NCBI RefSeq assembly: GCF_000614125.1
Contig: NZ_BAKJ01000031.1
Coordinates: 1-58,483, forward strand
DNA length: 58,483 bases
Source: Bacteroides rodentium JCM 16496
Lineage (GTDB): Bacteria > Bacteroidota > Bacteroidia > Bacteroidales > Bacteroidaceae
Direction of reading: 5' to 3'
Part shown: positions 37,655 through 46,462 of the stretch, one piece after another
How the letters are laid out: each line of letters starts with the position of its first letter
Numbering within the stretch: the first letter of the stretch is position 1
Program-made: the position numbers and the translations under genes
The notes under the pieces: model-generated
What the model saw: the letters and a program-made list of their open reading frames with translations, nothing else
What the model was told of the DNA's origin: nothing
Databases searched by the model: none

Positions 37655-39207
37655 TTAAAATGGCCAAATTAAAGGAATCAAGAAAATGGATATCAGGAAA
37701 GTAATGATATTCAAAGGTAACCCGATGCGTACAAAATCCGTGAACTTATAGTTACCGATACCTTGTACAATCAAATTTGTCTGATACCCTATAGGAGTGG
37801 AGAAGCTGGCGGAAGCCGCCATACAAATTACAACGAAGAAAGGCATCGGGCTGACTCCCATCTGTGAAGAGATGGAAAGTGCCAACGGGAAAGCGAGTGC
37901 CGCGGCCGCATTGTTCGTGATCAGTTCCGTAAACAAGTTCGTTATGATAAACATAACAGCCAGTAGCACGTGGGGACCATAATGATGGCTCATGCCTATA
38001 ATGAAACGCGCCACAACATCTGCCACTCCGGAATTCACCATCGCCTTGCTGATAGCAAAAGCACAAGCAATCGTTATCAGAATATCCCAAGATATATATT
38101 TGGTATACTTGCGGGCCGGGAATATCTTTGTCCAGGCCATAATGATAGTAGTAATGGAAACGAAGAAAAACATATCCAGCTTGATTTCCGGAAAAGCTTC
38201 CTTGACAACCGGAAGTTCACCAACCGTTGCACCTACTATCATTAATATCAGCAAAGCCAAGGCAAACCAGCGCTTTCCCTTTCCGGGCACCGGTTCCGTA
38301 TCTTTGCCATTGGCCAGCAACACGAACACCGAAGATTCCCCCAGGTCTTTACAAAAGAGTCATCAGCCATCACCACCAGCGTATCCCCTTCGCGGAGATA
38401 TTCATTTTCCAAATTTTCGGCAATGCTCTGACCGCTACGCTTAATCTCCTTCACTTCGGCCCCATAATGCCGCTTGAAGTTAAAATCACCAAGTTTCTTG
38501 TTGATACCGGGAAAACGGGCACCGAGTACAGCTTCCACCCGATGTAAATCTCCATGCTCCTCCGGCTCCTCATCCAGCTTTACCGCATCCGTACGAACAT
38601 CCGGCAAAAGTTTTGAAGAAAAAGCAAACAGATAAAAGATACCCACAATCGCAATGAAAATTCCCACTTTGCCCAACTCGAACATAGTAAAGCCTTCATA
38701 TCCGGCTTCCAATATCATACCATGCACCACCAGATTGGTCGACGTCCCTATCAAGGTGCAGATTCCGCCAAGTATCGTCACATAAGAAAGGGGTATAAGG
38801 AATTTGGTAGCAGGCAATTTTACCGATTCGGCCCAACGCTTGATAATGGGAGCAAAGATAACAACCACCGGAGTATTGTTTAGAAAAGCTGAAATAAAGG
38901 CAATGGTGGGCAACATACGGAATTGTGCTTTAAAAACCGTAGTCTTACCTTGGGGAAGCAACTTCTTGATTATTTGCCCCAAGGCACCCGACTGCCTGAT
39001 GCCTTCACTGACCAAAAACAGCATGGCAACAGTAATCATCCCCTTATTACTGAACCCTTCCAGCATCTCCTTAGGAGTGAGGATACCTGCACACAAGAAC
39101 AATACTACGACAGAAAAGAGCACCATGCCCGGACGCATTTTATCCAGAACCAAGGCAATCACCATGCCCAACAATGCCAGCAGCACAAACAATATCTCAA
39201 ATGTCAT
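37655..39207 (-). CDS. SLC13-type sodium/sulfate symporter (one-base frameshift)
   Basis: Inner-membrane transporter of about 517 residues with around ten transmembrane helices, likely importing sulfate for PAPS synthesis. It has an N-terminal half with FLNNTPVVVIFAPI, a cytosolic RCK_C/TrkA-C-like domain (about residues 200-290, LREGDTLVVMADDSFVKTWG), and a C-terminal half with NAAAALAFPLA and IGYQTNLIVQG. The break near 38345 lies in a run of C on the plus strand. Adding one base restores WGESSVFVLLANGK. It lies between cysQ and cysC in the same operon. Confidence 0.9.
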
Positions 39208-39214
39208 AAAGTCG

Positions 39215-40039
39215 TTATTTTATTTCGGTATGCTTGGACTCTACGATAAACCACGGATTCAGCAAATCCTCCTTATTATATTGCAAAGGTTCTTCCTTCC
39301 CCGCCTGATAAATTTCCATTCCGGCAGCCCGTGCAATAGCATGCCCAGCCGCCGTATCCCATTCCATCGTAGGGGCAAAACGAGGATATACATCAGCCTT
39401 GCCTTCAGCTACCAAACAAATCTTGATGGAACTTCCACTTGATATAAGCTCAACTTCCGCATGGCTGCATTTCATTTTCTCGATATAATCTTCTGTCTCG
39501 GGCGTCAGATGCGAACGGGAAGCCACAATTACAAACCGTTCGTGCACGCTTGTTTCCGGCAGCTGGACAGCTTTCGCAAGCAGTTCATCCCACGACATTC
39601 CATCACGCACAGTAATACCGGATAGCTTATAAGCACCCGAATCATGCACTCCAAAATAGAGTTCCTTTTTTACCGGCACATAAATGACTCCCATTACCGG
39701 TACCGAGTGATGCACCAAAGCTATATTCACTGTGAACTCACCGTTCCTCTTGATGAACTCCTTCGTACCGTCCAAAGGGTCTACAATCCATAAAGTTTCC
39801 CAACTCCGTCGTTCCGAAAAAGGCAAATGTTTGCCTTCCTCGCTTAGCAGAGGGAAAGGTGTATCGGCCAAAAAACGGCAGATAGTTTCATGAGCCTTAC
39901 GGTCGGCAATAGTAAGAGGAGAATTATCCGCTTTTTTTTCTACCTGAAAATCCGATGCCGGATCATCGTAAATGGAAAGAATTTTCTCGCCAGCCTGCAA
40001 AGCGGCATCAATCGCATTCAGTATATATCGTCGTTCCAT
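39215..40039 (-). CDS. cysQ: 3'(2'),5'-bisphosphate nucleotidase
   Basis: Hydrolyses 3'-phosphoadenosine 5'-phosphate, the inhibitory by-product of sulfotransferase action; cytoplasmic, Mg-dependent, lithium-sensitive in the family. It is 274 residues with the inositol-phosphatase fold: LLSEEGK near residue 66, WIVDPLDGTKEFI near residue 86, and APTMEWDTAAGHAIARAAG near residue 225. It is the first gene of the sulfation operon. A -7-like TATCTTTG at 40053-40060 lies only about 13 bases ahead, so transcription more likely begins further upstream. Confidence 0.95.
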   Translation of the reverse strand: MERRYILNAIDAALQAGEKILSIYDDPASDFQVEKKADNSPLTIADRKAHETICRFLADTPFPLLSEEGKHLPFSERRSWETLWIVDPLDGTKEFIKRNGEFTVNIALVHHSVPVMGVIYVPVKKELYFGVHDSGAYKLSGITVRDGMSWDELLAKAVQLPETSVHERFVIVASRSHLTPETEDYIEKMKCSHAEVELISSGSSIKICLVAEGKADVYPRFAPTMEWDTAAGHAIARAAGMEIYQAGKEEPLQYNKEDLLNPWFIVESKHTEIK

Positions 40040-40123
40040 ACTATATTCTTCTCAAAGATAAGGCACAAAATTAAAAAACTTTTTCAGGTCTAAAAGTTTC
40101 CACCTCTTGTTTTATAACTTCTT

Positions 40124-40240
40124 TTAAACGAAAGAGAGAATATTATAAGCACTTTTCACAATCAGGAAAATCAATCCGGAGCAGAGAAATAGAGTGAAAT
40201 ATTCACGAAGGAAGAGGAAATAAAGAGACTGTGACAACAT
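40124..40240 (-). CDS. possible 38-residue membrane protein
   Basis: A short frame from ATG at 40240 encodes MLSQSLYFLFLREYFTLF and continues as one almost uninterrupted hydrophobic helix (CSGLIFLIVKSAYNILSFV). The pattern of a basic pair (REY) inside a long hydrophobic run would fit a single-pass small membrane protein. No strong ribosome-binding site is visible, and I do not recognise a family. It lies between the terminator of the SPOR gene and cysQ, on the same strand as both. Confidence 0.4.
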   Translation of the reverse strand: MLSQSLYFLFLREYFTLFLCSGLIFLIVKSAYNILSFV

Positions 40241-40267
40241 GAGTTTATCAGGGGCTTTTCATGAAAA

Positions 40268-40298
40268 AGGCAGTAACTTCGCAGTTACTGCCTCATCT
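40268..40298 (-). terminator. terminator after the SPOR lipoprotein gene
   Basis: AGGCAGTAACT and AGTTACTGCCT form a perfect stem with a CGC/GCG tetra-type loop. On the minus strand it is followed by TTTTTCATG. The remainder of 40040-40351 holds only the small frame described and AT-rich sequence. Confidence 0.85.
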
Positions 40299-40351
40299 TG
40301 AAAGGAAACATATGTATTCCTCTCTGTTATGAATTACCAAAAAGAATTCTA

Positions 40352-40851
40352 TTAATTGATGCTATACAGCAACCATGCCTTCTGAAAGTCATCATTCGAA
40401 GGATGTTTAGCTTTGAAAGAGTCGCGCAGATTCTCGGCGGATGCTCTGTCATCGAATGTACCGATAACTACACGATACAGGTTTCTTTCTGCGTTGTAAA
40501 CCACCATGCAGTATAACCTTCATTCACCAATGTCTGCTTCACACCTTCCGCATTAGCTTTCACGCTATAAGCTCCGCAAACTACACTAAAGGTTTTCAAG
40601 CTGGTGCCACCTGATACCACAGTCACCTTCTCCTGGCGCATGCCGGCAGGTGCACTTTCCACCACTTTTACTTCTACCGGAGCGGTAACCACTGGAGCCA
40701 CCTCTTCAGCAGGAGCAGTTGTTTGCGGCTCGGCCAATTCCTGCTGTTTTGCCTTTTCATATGCTTTCTTATAAGCACTTTCACTTGATTTACAAGAAGA
40801 GAATGCCAGAGCTATGCATACTCCCATTCCCAATGCAGCTAATTTTTTCAT
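40352..40851 (-). CDS. SPOR-domain lipoprotein (one-base frameshift)
   Basis: About 166 residues, lipoprotein. The signal peptide ends ALAFSSC, with Cys near residue 20. A Lys/Glu/Pro-rich spacer follows (residues about 22-85), then a C-terminal SPOR peptidoglycan-binding domain (FSVVCGAYSVKANAEGVKQTLVNEGYTAWVVYNAERNLYRV). The break near 40502 removes one G on the coding strand; adding it restores the domain, and the frame reaches the TAA at 40352. It probably binds glycan strands at the septum or envelope. Confidence 0.88.
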
Positions 40852-40899
40852 CTTTTCTATTGTTTTTATTAGTAAAATCGTCTATTCTTATTCTTTATC

Positions 40900-41306
40900 T
40901 CAAAATTTCCGAAAAACAGATTTCATACCCTCATATTCCAAACGCAATGAAGAGTAGGACAAATCTTCTACTTTAAAGGTACGCTTTCCTTCCGGCCACC
41001 CGAAATAAGTATCATAGTTTTTATAGCCAACACTTTCAGGCAACAAAATAATGGAAATTTCAGCACCTTTCAAAGAATAATTTCCAAAAAACGTAGTCAA
41101 CCCTCCATCTTTCAACAAACATATGGCAGAAAAACTTCCTTTTTGAAAATTATAAAATACACTGTCCACCTTCTCTGATGTACCGTCGGCATATTGATAC
41201 TGACGCAACTGCACTTACCGGCCAAGTCACCCCCACCATTCATGCAAGCAGTCAAAGTACAAGCCACCAATACAATCCAAAGATATTTTAAATGCGATTT
41301 CATCAT
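40900..41306 (-). CDS. lipocalin-like small lipoprotein (one-base frameshift)
   Basis: About 135 residues, with a signal peptide ending near CTLTAC (lipobox Cys near residue 21). The mature part reads GDLAGKWQLRQYQY, followed by SVFYNFQKGSFSAICL and GNYSLKGAEI, a lipocalin-like beta-barrel pattern common in Bacteroides DUF families (I recall DUF4847, unverified). The frame break near 41217 removes one G on the coding strand. It has no evident link to its neighbours. Confidence 0.7.
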
Positions 41307-41429
41307 TTTTCCATGCCACTATCTAAATATGGAACAAAAGTACACCATAACATGCGATTATACCTCAGCATTCTTAGTTAAATATAATTAAACCCCTCCA
41401 TAAAAAGAGATTTCCCGGAAGACTTGACG

Positions 41430-41437
41430 TATATTTG
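41430..41437 (+). promoter_or_regulatory. -7 element for the DEAD-box helicase
   Basis: TATATTTG, 40 bases before the ATG at 41478. Confidence 0.45.
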
Positions 41438-41477
41438 TCAAATATAAACAGAGCATGAGGCTCACTTAATTGATTAC

Positions 41478-42754
41478 ATGACATTTGAAAATTTGAATTT
41501 GATAGAACCTATATTGAAGGCTCTTCAAGAAGAGGGGTATTCCACCCCTACCCCAATCCAGGAAAAATCGATCCCTATATTACTTCAAGGAAAAGACTTA
41601 TTAGGATGTGCTCAAACCGGAACAGGCAAAACCGCCGCATTTTCCATCCCTATCTTGCAAAAGTTATATAAAACGGATAACCGCAAAAGTATCAAAGCAC
41701 TCATTCTGACGCCGACCCGCGAGCTGGCCATACAGATAGGAGAATGCTTCAGTGCATACGGTAAGTATACCGGGCTGAGACATGCGTCATCTTCGGCGGT
41801 GTAGGACAAAAGCCACAGACAGATGAACTGAAACGTGGAGTACAAATACTGGTTGCAACTCCCGGACGACTGCAAGACCTGGTCAACCAAGGTTTCATTA
41901 GCCTGAAAGCACTCGAATTCTTCGTATTGGACGAAGCGGACCGGATGCTGGACATGGGATTCATACATGATATCCGACGCATATTAAAGTTATTGCCCGC
42001 AAAACGGCAGACACTCTTCTTTTCGGCCACAATGCCTCCGGAAATAGAGACCTTGGCAAACTCCATGCTGACGCACCCCGAAAAAGTGGAAGTCACCCCT
42101 GCATCGTCTACGGTTGACACTATCTCCCAATCAGTCTATTTCGTTGAGAAAAAAGAGAAAAAAGACTTACTGATTCATCTGCTGAAGAATCCGGCTATAG
42201 AGTCCGTACTTATCTTCACCAGAACTAAATATGGAGCAGACAAACTTGCACGTATCCTTAGTAAGTCCGGAATAAGAGCCGAAGCCATACATGGAAACAA
42301 GTCGCAGAATGCCCGACAGCGAGCACTGACCGGCTTTAAGAACCATGAACTGCGCGTACTGATAGCAACCGACATTGCAGCACGAGGCATCGACGTGGAC
42401 CAACTATCACACGTCATCAACTACGAGTTGCCCAACGTTCCGGAAACATACGTGCACCGTATCGGACGAACCGGACGTGCCGGCCACGACGGTATTGCCC
42501 TCTCCTTTTGCGAATCGGAAGAACTGCCTTACCTGAAAGATATCCAAAAATTGATAGGGAAAAACATCCCGGTAATAAAAGAACACCCTTTTGTCACCGC
42601 CGATGGCTTAAAAGCCCAGGAAATCAAGACTGAAGAAATTAAGGCCAAAACCAAGGAAAACAAAATCTATCGCGGGAGCCGCACGAATGGAGACTTTTGG
42701 AGAAGAAAAAAGCAGGTTAACCGGAACAGTTCTGACCGGCATCATTCACGGTAA
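41478..42754 (+). CDS. DEAD-box RNA helicase (one-base frameshift)
   Basis: ATP-dependent RNA helicase of about 425 residues, RhlE-like. Motifs in order: Q motif ([10 protein letters not shown]), I (AQTGTGKT), Ia (PTRELAIQ), GG (FGGVGQKPQ after repair), Ib (ATPGRLQD), II ([13 protein letters not shown]), III (SAT), IV ([10 protein letters not shown]), V ([11 protein letters not shown]), VI ([10 protein letters not shown]). The first frame stops at 41804 after RHASSSAV. Adding one G near 41788 restores RHAVIFGGVG and joins the rest. The basic C-terminal tail ([19 protein letters not shown]) likely binds RNA. It probably acts in ribosome assembly or RNA turnover. Confidence 0.94.
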
Positions 42755-42811
42755 TTGCCAAGAAGGGTTGCCCCGCTCTCTTCTTTGATTTTTTTCAGAC
42801 ACGCAATTTAA

Positions 42812-42923
42812 TAGTAAAACAGAAATGATTTGCGAAAAGAAAAACGAATAGAGAGAGCAACCTCCCCAGAGGAGGAGAAGTAAATTACTCCGTGTTTTTT
42901 CGCAAACCAATTCTGTTCGACTA
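42812..42923. repeat. intergenic palindrome family, copy 1
   Basis: The left arm at 42812-42838 (TAGTAAAACAGAAATGATTT, then GCGAAAA) pairs with the right arm at 42897-42923 (TTCGCAAACCAATTCTGTTC, then GACTA) around a 58-base insert containing its own small hairpin. A close relative lies at 58258-58315. A further related half (GTTTTATTTACATACACGCA and AAAACAGAATTA) follows at about 42949-42992. It sits in the 472-base gap between the helicase and the YtxH gene. Confidence 0.7.
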
Positions 42924-43061
42924 TAGCATAAGAAGGTAAGTATTTTCTGTTTTATTTACATACACGCAAATCAGCTGTTGAAAACAGAATTACCGGCACA
43001 CAAAACAGCCTCTCCCCGCCTACTCCCTACCTGCTCCGTATTTTCTCCGTGTCCATACGTT

Positions 43062-43116
43062 GGGAGCAGACAGGGAGCAGACAGGGAGCAGGTAGGGAGC
43101 AGACAGGGAGAAGGCA
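43062..43116. repeat. 11-base tandem repeat (minisatellite), five units
   Basis: GGGAGCAGACA, with minor variation, repeats five times head to tail. An imperfect reverse-complement stretch (CCTACTCCCTACCTGCTCC) precedes it at about 43018-43036, so the region can also fold. It is not translated in either direction. Confidence 0.85.
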
Positions 43117-43185
43117 GGATAATGAAAATGCAAAGATAATTTCAAAAAAAGCAGCTGCTACGAACAAACTTACCAAAATTATTGT

Positions 43186-43193
43186 TAGTTTTG
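43186..43193 (+). promoter_or_regulatory. -7 element for the YtxH/holin-like operon
   Basis: TAGTTTTG matches TAnnTTTG, 32 bases before the ATG at 43226. No -33 TTTG was found at the usual distance. Confidence 0.45.
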
Positions 43194-43225
43194 TCATTAT
43201 AAACCTCTAAAGAAAGGAATATCGT

Positions 43226-43435
43226 ATGAAAGGATTAAATGTTTTAGCAGCTTTCTTGGGTGGTGCCGCAGTAGGTGCAGCCCTCGGTATCTTATTTGCT
43301 CCTGAAAAAGGAGAAGACACCCGTAACAAAATCGCAGAAATTCTCCGTAAGAAAGGGATTCGTCTGAACCGAAGCGAAATGGAAGACTTGGTAGATGAAA
43401 TTGCTGCGGAAATCAAAGGTGAGGTAACGGAATAA
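43226..43435 (+). CDS. YtxH-domain small membrane protein
   Basis: 69 residues. An N-terminal Gly/Ala-rich hydrophobic segment (LAAFLGGAAVGAALGILFAP) is followed by EKGEDTRNKIAEILRKKG and an acidic helix. This is the YtxH pattern, found in envelope-stress and general-stress proteins. First of three small genes spaced 12-19 bases apart. The function within the trio is unknown; I would guess cell-envelope stress. Confidence 0.88.
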   Translation: MKGLNVLAAFLGGAAVGAALGILFAPEKGEDTRNKIAEILRKKGIRLNRSEMEDLVDEIAAEIKGEVTE

Positions 43436-43454
43436 GGCAAAAAACAGAACCACT

Positions 43455-43808
43455 ATGTTTGCAGACGACAAAAGTATAGAAAATATGCAGCAGCTCTTCA
43501 TGGAATTCAAGAAATACCTGGAGCTACAGAAAGAATACACCAAACTGGAAGTCACCGAAAAACTGTCCAAACTGCTTTCTACGCTTCTATTGGTGCTATT
43601 GGTCGTCATACTCGGCGTAGTGGTTCTGTTTCACCTGTCGTTTACGCTGGTCTATATCTTAGCTCCGCTGGTAGGCGGGCTAATGATGAGTTTTGCACTT
43701 ATCACGTGCTTCCATATCCTACTCATCGTTCTGCTTGTCCTATTCCGCAAAAAGCTCATTATTGATCCGACAGTAAAACTTATCGCAGAATTATTCTTAA
43801 ACAATTAA
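43455..43808 (+). CDS. phage-holin-like (Phage_holin_3_6) membrane protein
   Basis: 117 residues with two transmembrane helices (LLSTLLLVLLVVILGVVVLF and VGGLMMSFALITCFHILLIVLL), after an amphipathic N-terminal helix. It has the shape of the DUF1469/Phage_holin_3_6 group. In bacterial chromosomes this family occurs next to YtxH proteins and is not a lysis gene. No other phage genes are nearby, so I do not call a prophage. Confidence 0.82.
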   Translation: MFADDKSIENMQQLFMEFKKYLELQKEYTKLEVTEKLSKLLSTLLLVLLVVILGVVVLFHLSFTLVYILAPLVGGLMMSFALITCFHILLIVLLVLFRKKLIIDPTVKLIAELFLNN

Positions 43809-43820
43809 TCCGAAATATTC

Positions 43821-44081
43821 ATGGATAATACGACCAATACCACTCCCGTCACTTTAGAAAGCATCGCCCAGAAAAAAGCCATGCTGCTACAAGAAATACG
43901 ACTCCAGAAAGAAATCATGACCGGGCTTACACAAGAGATTTTTGCTCCGCTGGAACCAGCCACCAACAAGGCAAATGCCATGATGAGAGCATTCAACACG
44001 GGTATGGCTGTTTTTGACGGTATAGTATTGGGAGTAAAGGTAATGAAGAAATTCAGAAAAATATTTGGAAGAAAGAGATAG
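43821..44081 (+). CDS. small hypothetical protein of the YtxH operon
   Basis: 86 residues. The first half is a helix of alternating charge (SIAQKKAMLLQEIRLQKEIMTGLTQEIFAPLE); the second is a short amphipathic helix ending in a basic tail (KKFRKIFGRKR). There is no signal peptide or clear membrane helix. I do not recognise a family. It is 12 bases after the holin-like gene and is followed directly by a strong terminator, so the three genes are one transcript. Confidence 0.75.
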   Translation: MDNTTNTTPVTLESIAQKKAMLLQEIRLQKEIMTGLTQEIFAPLEPATNKANAMMRAFNTGMAVFDGIVLGVKVMKKFRKIFGRKR

Positions 44082-44083
44082 AA

Positions 44084-44140
44084 TATCGGATAAAAAGAGG
44101 GGATGACCACAATAGTCATCCCCTCTTTTTTTATCCGATA
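44084..44140. terminator. bidirectional terminator between ytxH operon and manA
   Basis: A very long hairpin: TATCGGATAAAAAGAGGGGA, then TGAC, pairs with GTCATCCCCTC, then TTTTTTTATCCGATA, around a 7-base loop. A-tract and T-tract flank the GC core on both sides, as expected of a bidirectional terminator between converging genes. Confidence 0.92.
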
Positions 44141-44154
44141 TAGTCTAAGCACTT

Positions 44155-45125
44155 TTATACGTACGTCTCAAGCAACTTCACTGCTCCTTCAGGCACAATT
44201 GTCACTTCTTGGGTTGCAGCCGGCAACAGGACTGTTTCGCCCGCCTGTACGAAAACTTCATTCTTCTCATTATCAATAATACGGCAAGAGCCTCCACACA
44301 AATAAAGATAACAAAAGAATCCAGTTCAGAATAGTCACAAGTGATTTCTTCCGTCATGTCATAGATGGAAGTCGTGAAATACGGGCTTGCCACCATTTCT
44401 ACCGGTTCATTCTGCACCTGCTCGTACTCCGTACGAAAATCGTCCTGCACATCTGCAAAATTAATGGCATCAATAGCCTGGCTTGTATGCAGTTCTCTTG
44501 ATTTACCATCCTTATCCTTACGATTGTAATCAAAAATACGGTAAGTGATATCCGACGTTTGCTGTATTTCCGCTACAAAAGCTCCCGCACCGATTCCATG
44601 TACCCGACCTGCAGGCACATAAAACACATCGCCCGGTTTAATGGCGCAAGTCTGCAGAACATTCGCAAACGTACCATTATACACTCGTTCCTTATATTCT
44701 TTCGGAGTAATCTGCTCTGCAAAACCGGAAATCAGCTTGGCACCCTGGTCAGCAGCAATAACATACCACATTTCATTTTTACCAAAACTGTTATGACGTT
44801 TCTTAGCCAACTCGTCACCCGGGTGTACCTGAATCGACAAGTCCAACTTGGCATCAATAAACTTTATCAACAAAGGAAACTTATTTCCGAAACGTGCATA
44901 ATTAGCTTCTCCTACCAGGTCTTCCTTATATTTTCTGACCATATCCGGCAGCGTTAATCCTTTGTCAGCACCATTGGCCACTATAGACTCACTACCTTCT
45001 ACTGCCGACACTTCCCAACTCTCGCCTACATTGGCAAGGGTATCATTCAAATGTTTGAATGGAATAATCTTGTCGCCTCCCCAAAGCGTCTGCTTCAGAA
45101 TAGGCTCAAATTTTAGAGGATACAT
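44155..45125 (-). CDS. manA: mannose-6-phosphate isomerase, class I (one-base frameshift)
   Basis: Zinc enzyme that interconverts fructose-6-phosphate and mannose-6-phosphate, the entry to GDP-mannose. It is about 323 residues, the short Bacillus-type form. Zinc ligands are seen in IQVHPGDE near residue 97 and in GRVHGIGAG near residue 173. The frame breaks near 44300, where one G is missing on the coding strand. Adding it restores VEGSCRIIDN and a TAA at 44155-44157. It is divergent from galM and convergent with the small YtxH operon. Confidence 0.94.
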
Positions 45126-45181
45126 TCGTTGTTTTTATTAGAACTTTCTGTTAATGATGTGATTTTTTTAGATTCCGGGGG

Positions 45182-45189
45182 CAAACATA
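45182..45189 (-). promoter_or_regulatory. -7 element for manA
   Basis: On the minus strand this reads TATGTTTG, 57 bases upstream of the manA ATG. The divergent galM gene begins at 45318; no equally good -7 box was seen for it. Confidence 0.45.
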
Positions 45190-45317
45190 CAAAAAATATC
45201 AATTTGTATTCCATTTGTTAAACGCTAAACTTTCCTAAAATGTTCTCCACATTTCCTTCCAATTACTTGGGGGAACAAAAGAATTTCTTTTTATTTGCAA
45301 GAAATTTAATTAATACC

Positions 45318-46420
45318 ATGGATATGATAAACACTACTCCAACAGAAAGTAATTTGTCCGGTTTGAACCAAAAAGACTTTCAAAAGGATATAAATAACAA
45401 AAAGACAGATTTGTTTATCCTGAAGAATGCGCAGGGAATGGAAGTTGCAGTTACTAATTACGGCTGTGCAATACTTTCCATCATGGTACCCGACAAAAAT
45501 GGCAAATATGCCAATGTTGTATTAGGACACGACAGTATTGAACATGTAATCAACAGTCCGGAACCTTTTCTAAACACTACCATCGGACGCTACGGCAACC
45601 GGATAGCCAAAGGAAAGTTTACTTTATACGGCGAAGAGCACCAATTGGCAATCAACAATGGTCCCAACTCACTGCATGGCGGTCCGACTGGTTTTCATAC
45701 CCGTGTATGGGACGCTGTCCAGCCAGAGCCATCAACAGTCATCTTCAACTACACATCCGCTGACGGTGAAGAGGCTTCCCCGGAAATCTCGAAGTAGAAA
45801 TGACTTATCGCCTGGAGGATGAAACCAATGCTCTGGTCATCGAATACCGGGCTACTACCGATAAAGCCACCATCGTCAATCTGACCAATCACGGTTTCTT
45901 CAATCTTGCCGGTATAGCCAATCCCTCTCCTACAGTCTTAAACAATATCGTTACCATCAACGCAGATTTTTATGTACCCATCGATGAAGTATCCATTCCT
46001 ACCGGAGAGATATTGAAGGTAGAAGGTACTCCTATGGATTTCCGTACTCCCCATACTCTTGGCGAACGAATTGATGAGGAGCATACACAAATTGTAAATG
46101 GTGCAGGATATGACCATTGCTATGTACTGAACAAGACTGAAAGTGGAGAGTTGAGCCTTGCAGCCACCTGCATAGAGCCCAACAGCGGACGAACTATGGA
46201 AGTATATACCACTGAAAATGGCGTCCAGCTCTACACTGGAAACTGGCTCGGAGGCTTTGAAGGTGCCCATGGAGCCACTTTCCCTGCAAGAAGTGCAGTC
46301 TGCTTTGAGGCCCAGTGTTTTCCCGATACGCCCAACAAGTCCCATTTTCCGTCGGCAGTATTGCTACCGGGTGATGAGTACCAGCAAGTGACAATCTACA
46401 AGTTTGGTGTACAAGAATGA
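45318..46420 (+). CDS. galM: aldose 1-epimerase (one-base frameshift)
   Basis: Mutarotase converting beta- to alpha-galactose for GalK; about 367 residues. It has the conserved NGPNSLHGG with the catalytic His near residue 120, and a C-terminal FEAQCFPDTPN block carrying the general base Glu. The frame breaks near 45772: adding one G restores DGEEGFPGNLEVEMTY. A longer frame opens at 45240, but the ATG at 45318 (MDMINTTPTESN) is preferred. First of three galactose genes on the plus strand (galM, transporter, galK). Confidence 0.94.
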
Positions 46421-46462
46421 AATAACTAATCCAATTTATAAACTTATTAATTTTACAAAACC

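Noticed and set aside
40053..40060. Promoter box directly ahead of cysQ
   Set aside because: TATCTTTG matches, but transcription would begin only about 7 bases before the start codon, leaving no room for a leader; not called as a feature.
43062..43116. CRISPR array
   Set aside because: The units are directly adjacent with no spacers and no cas genes are nearby; it is a minisatellite.
43226..44081. Prophage remnant
   Set aside because: Only the middle gene resembles a holin; this family is common in non-phage operons with YtxH and no phage structural or integrase genes are present.
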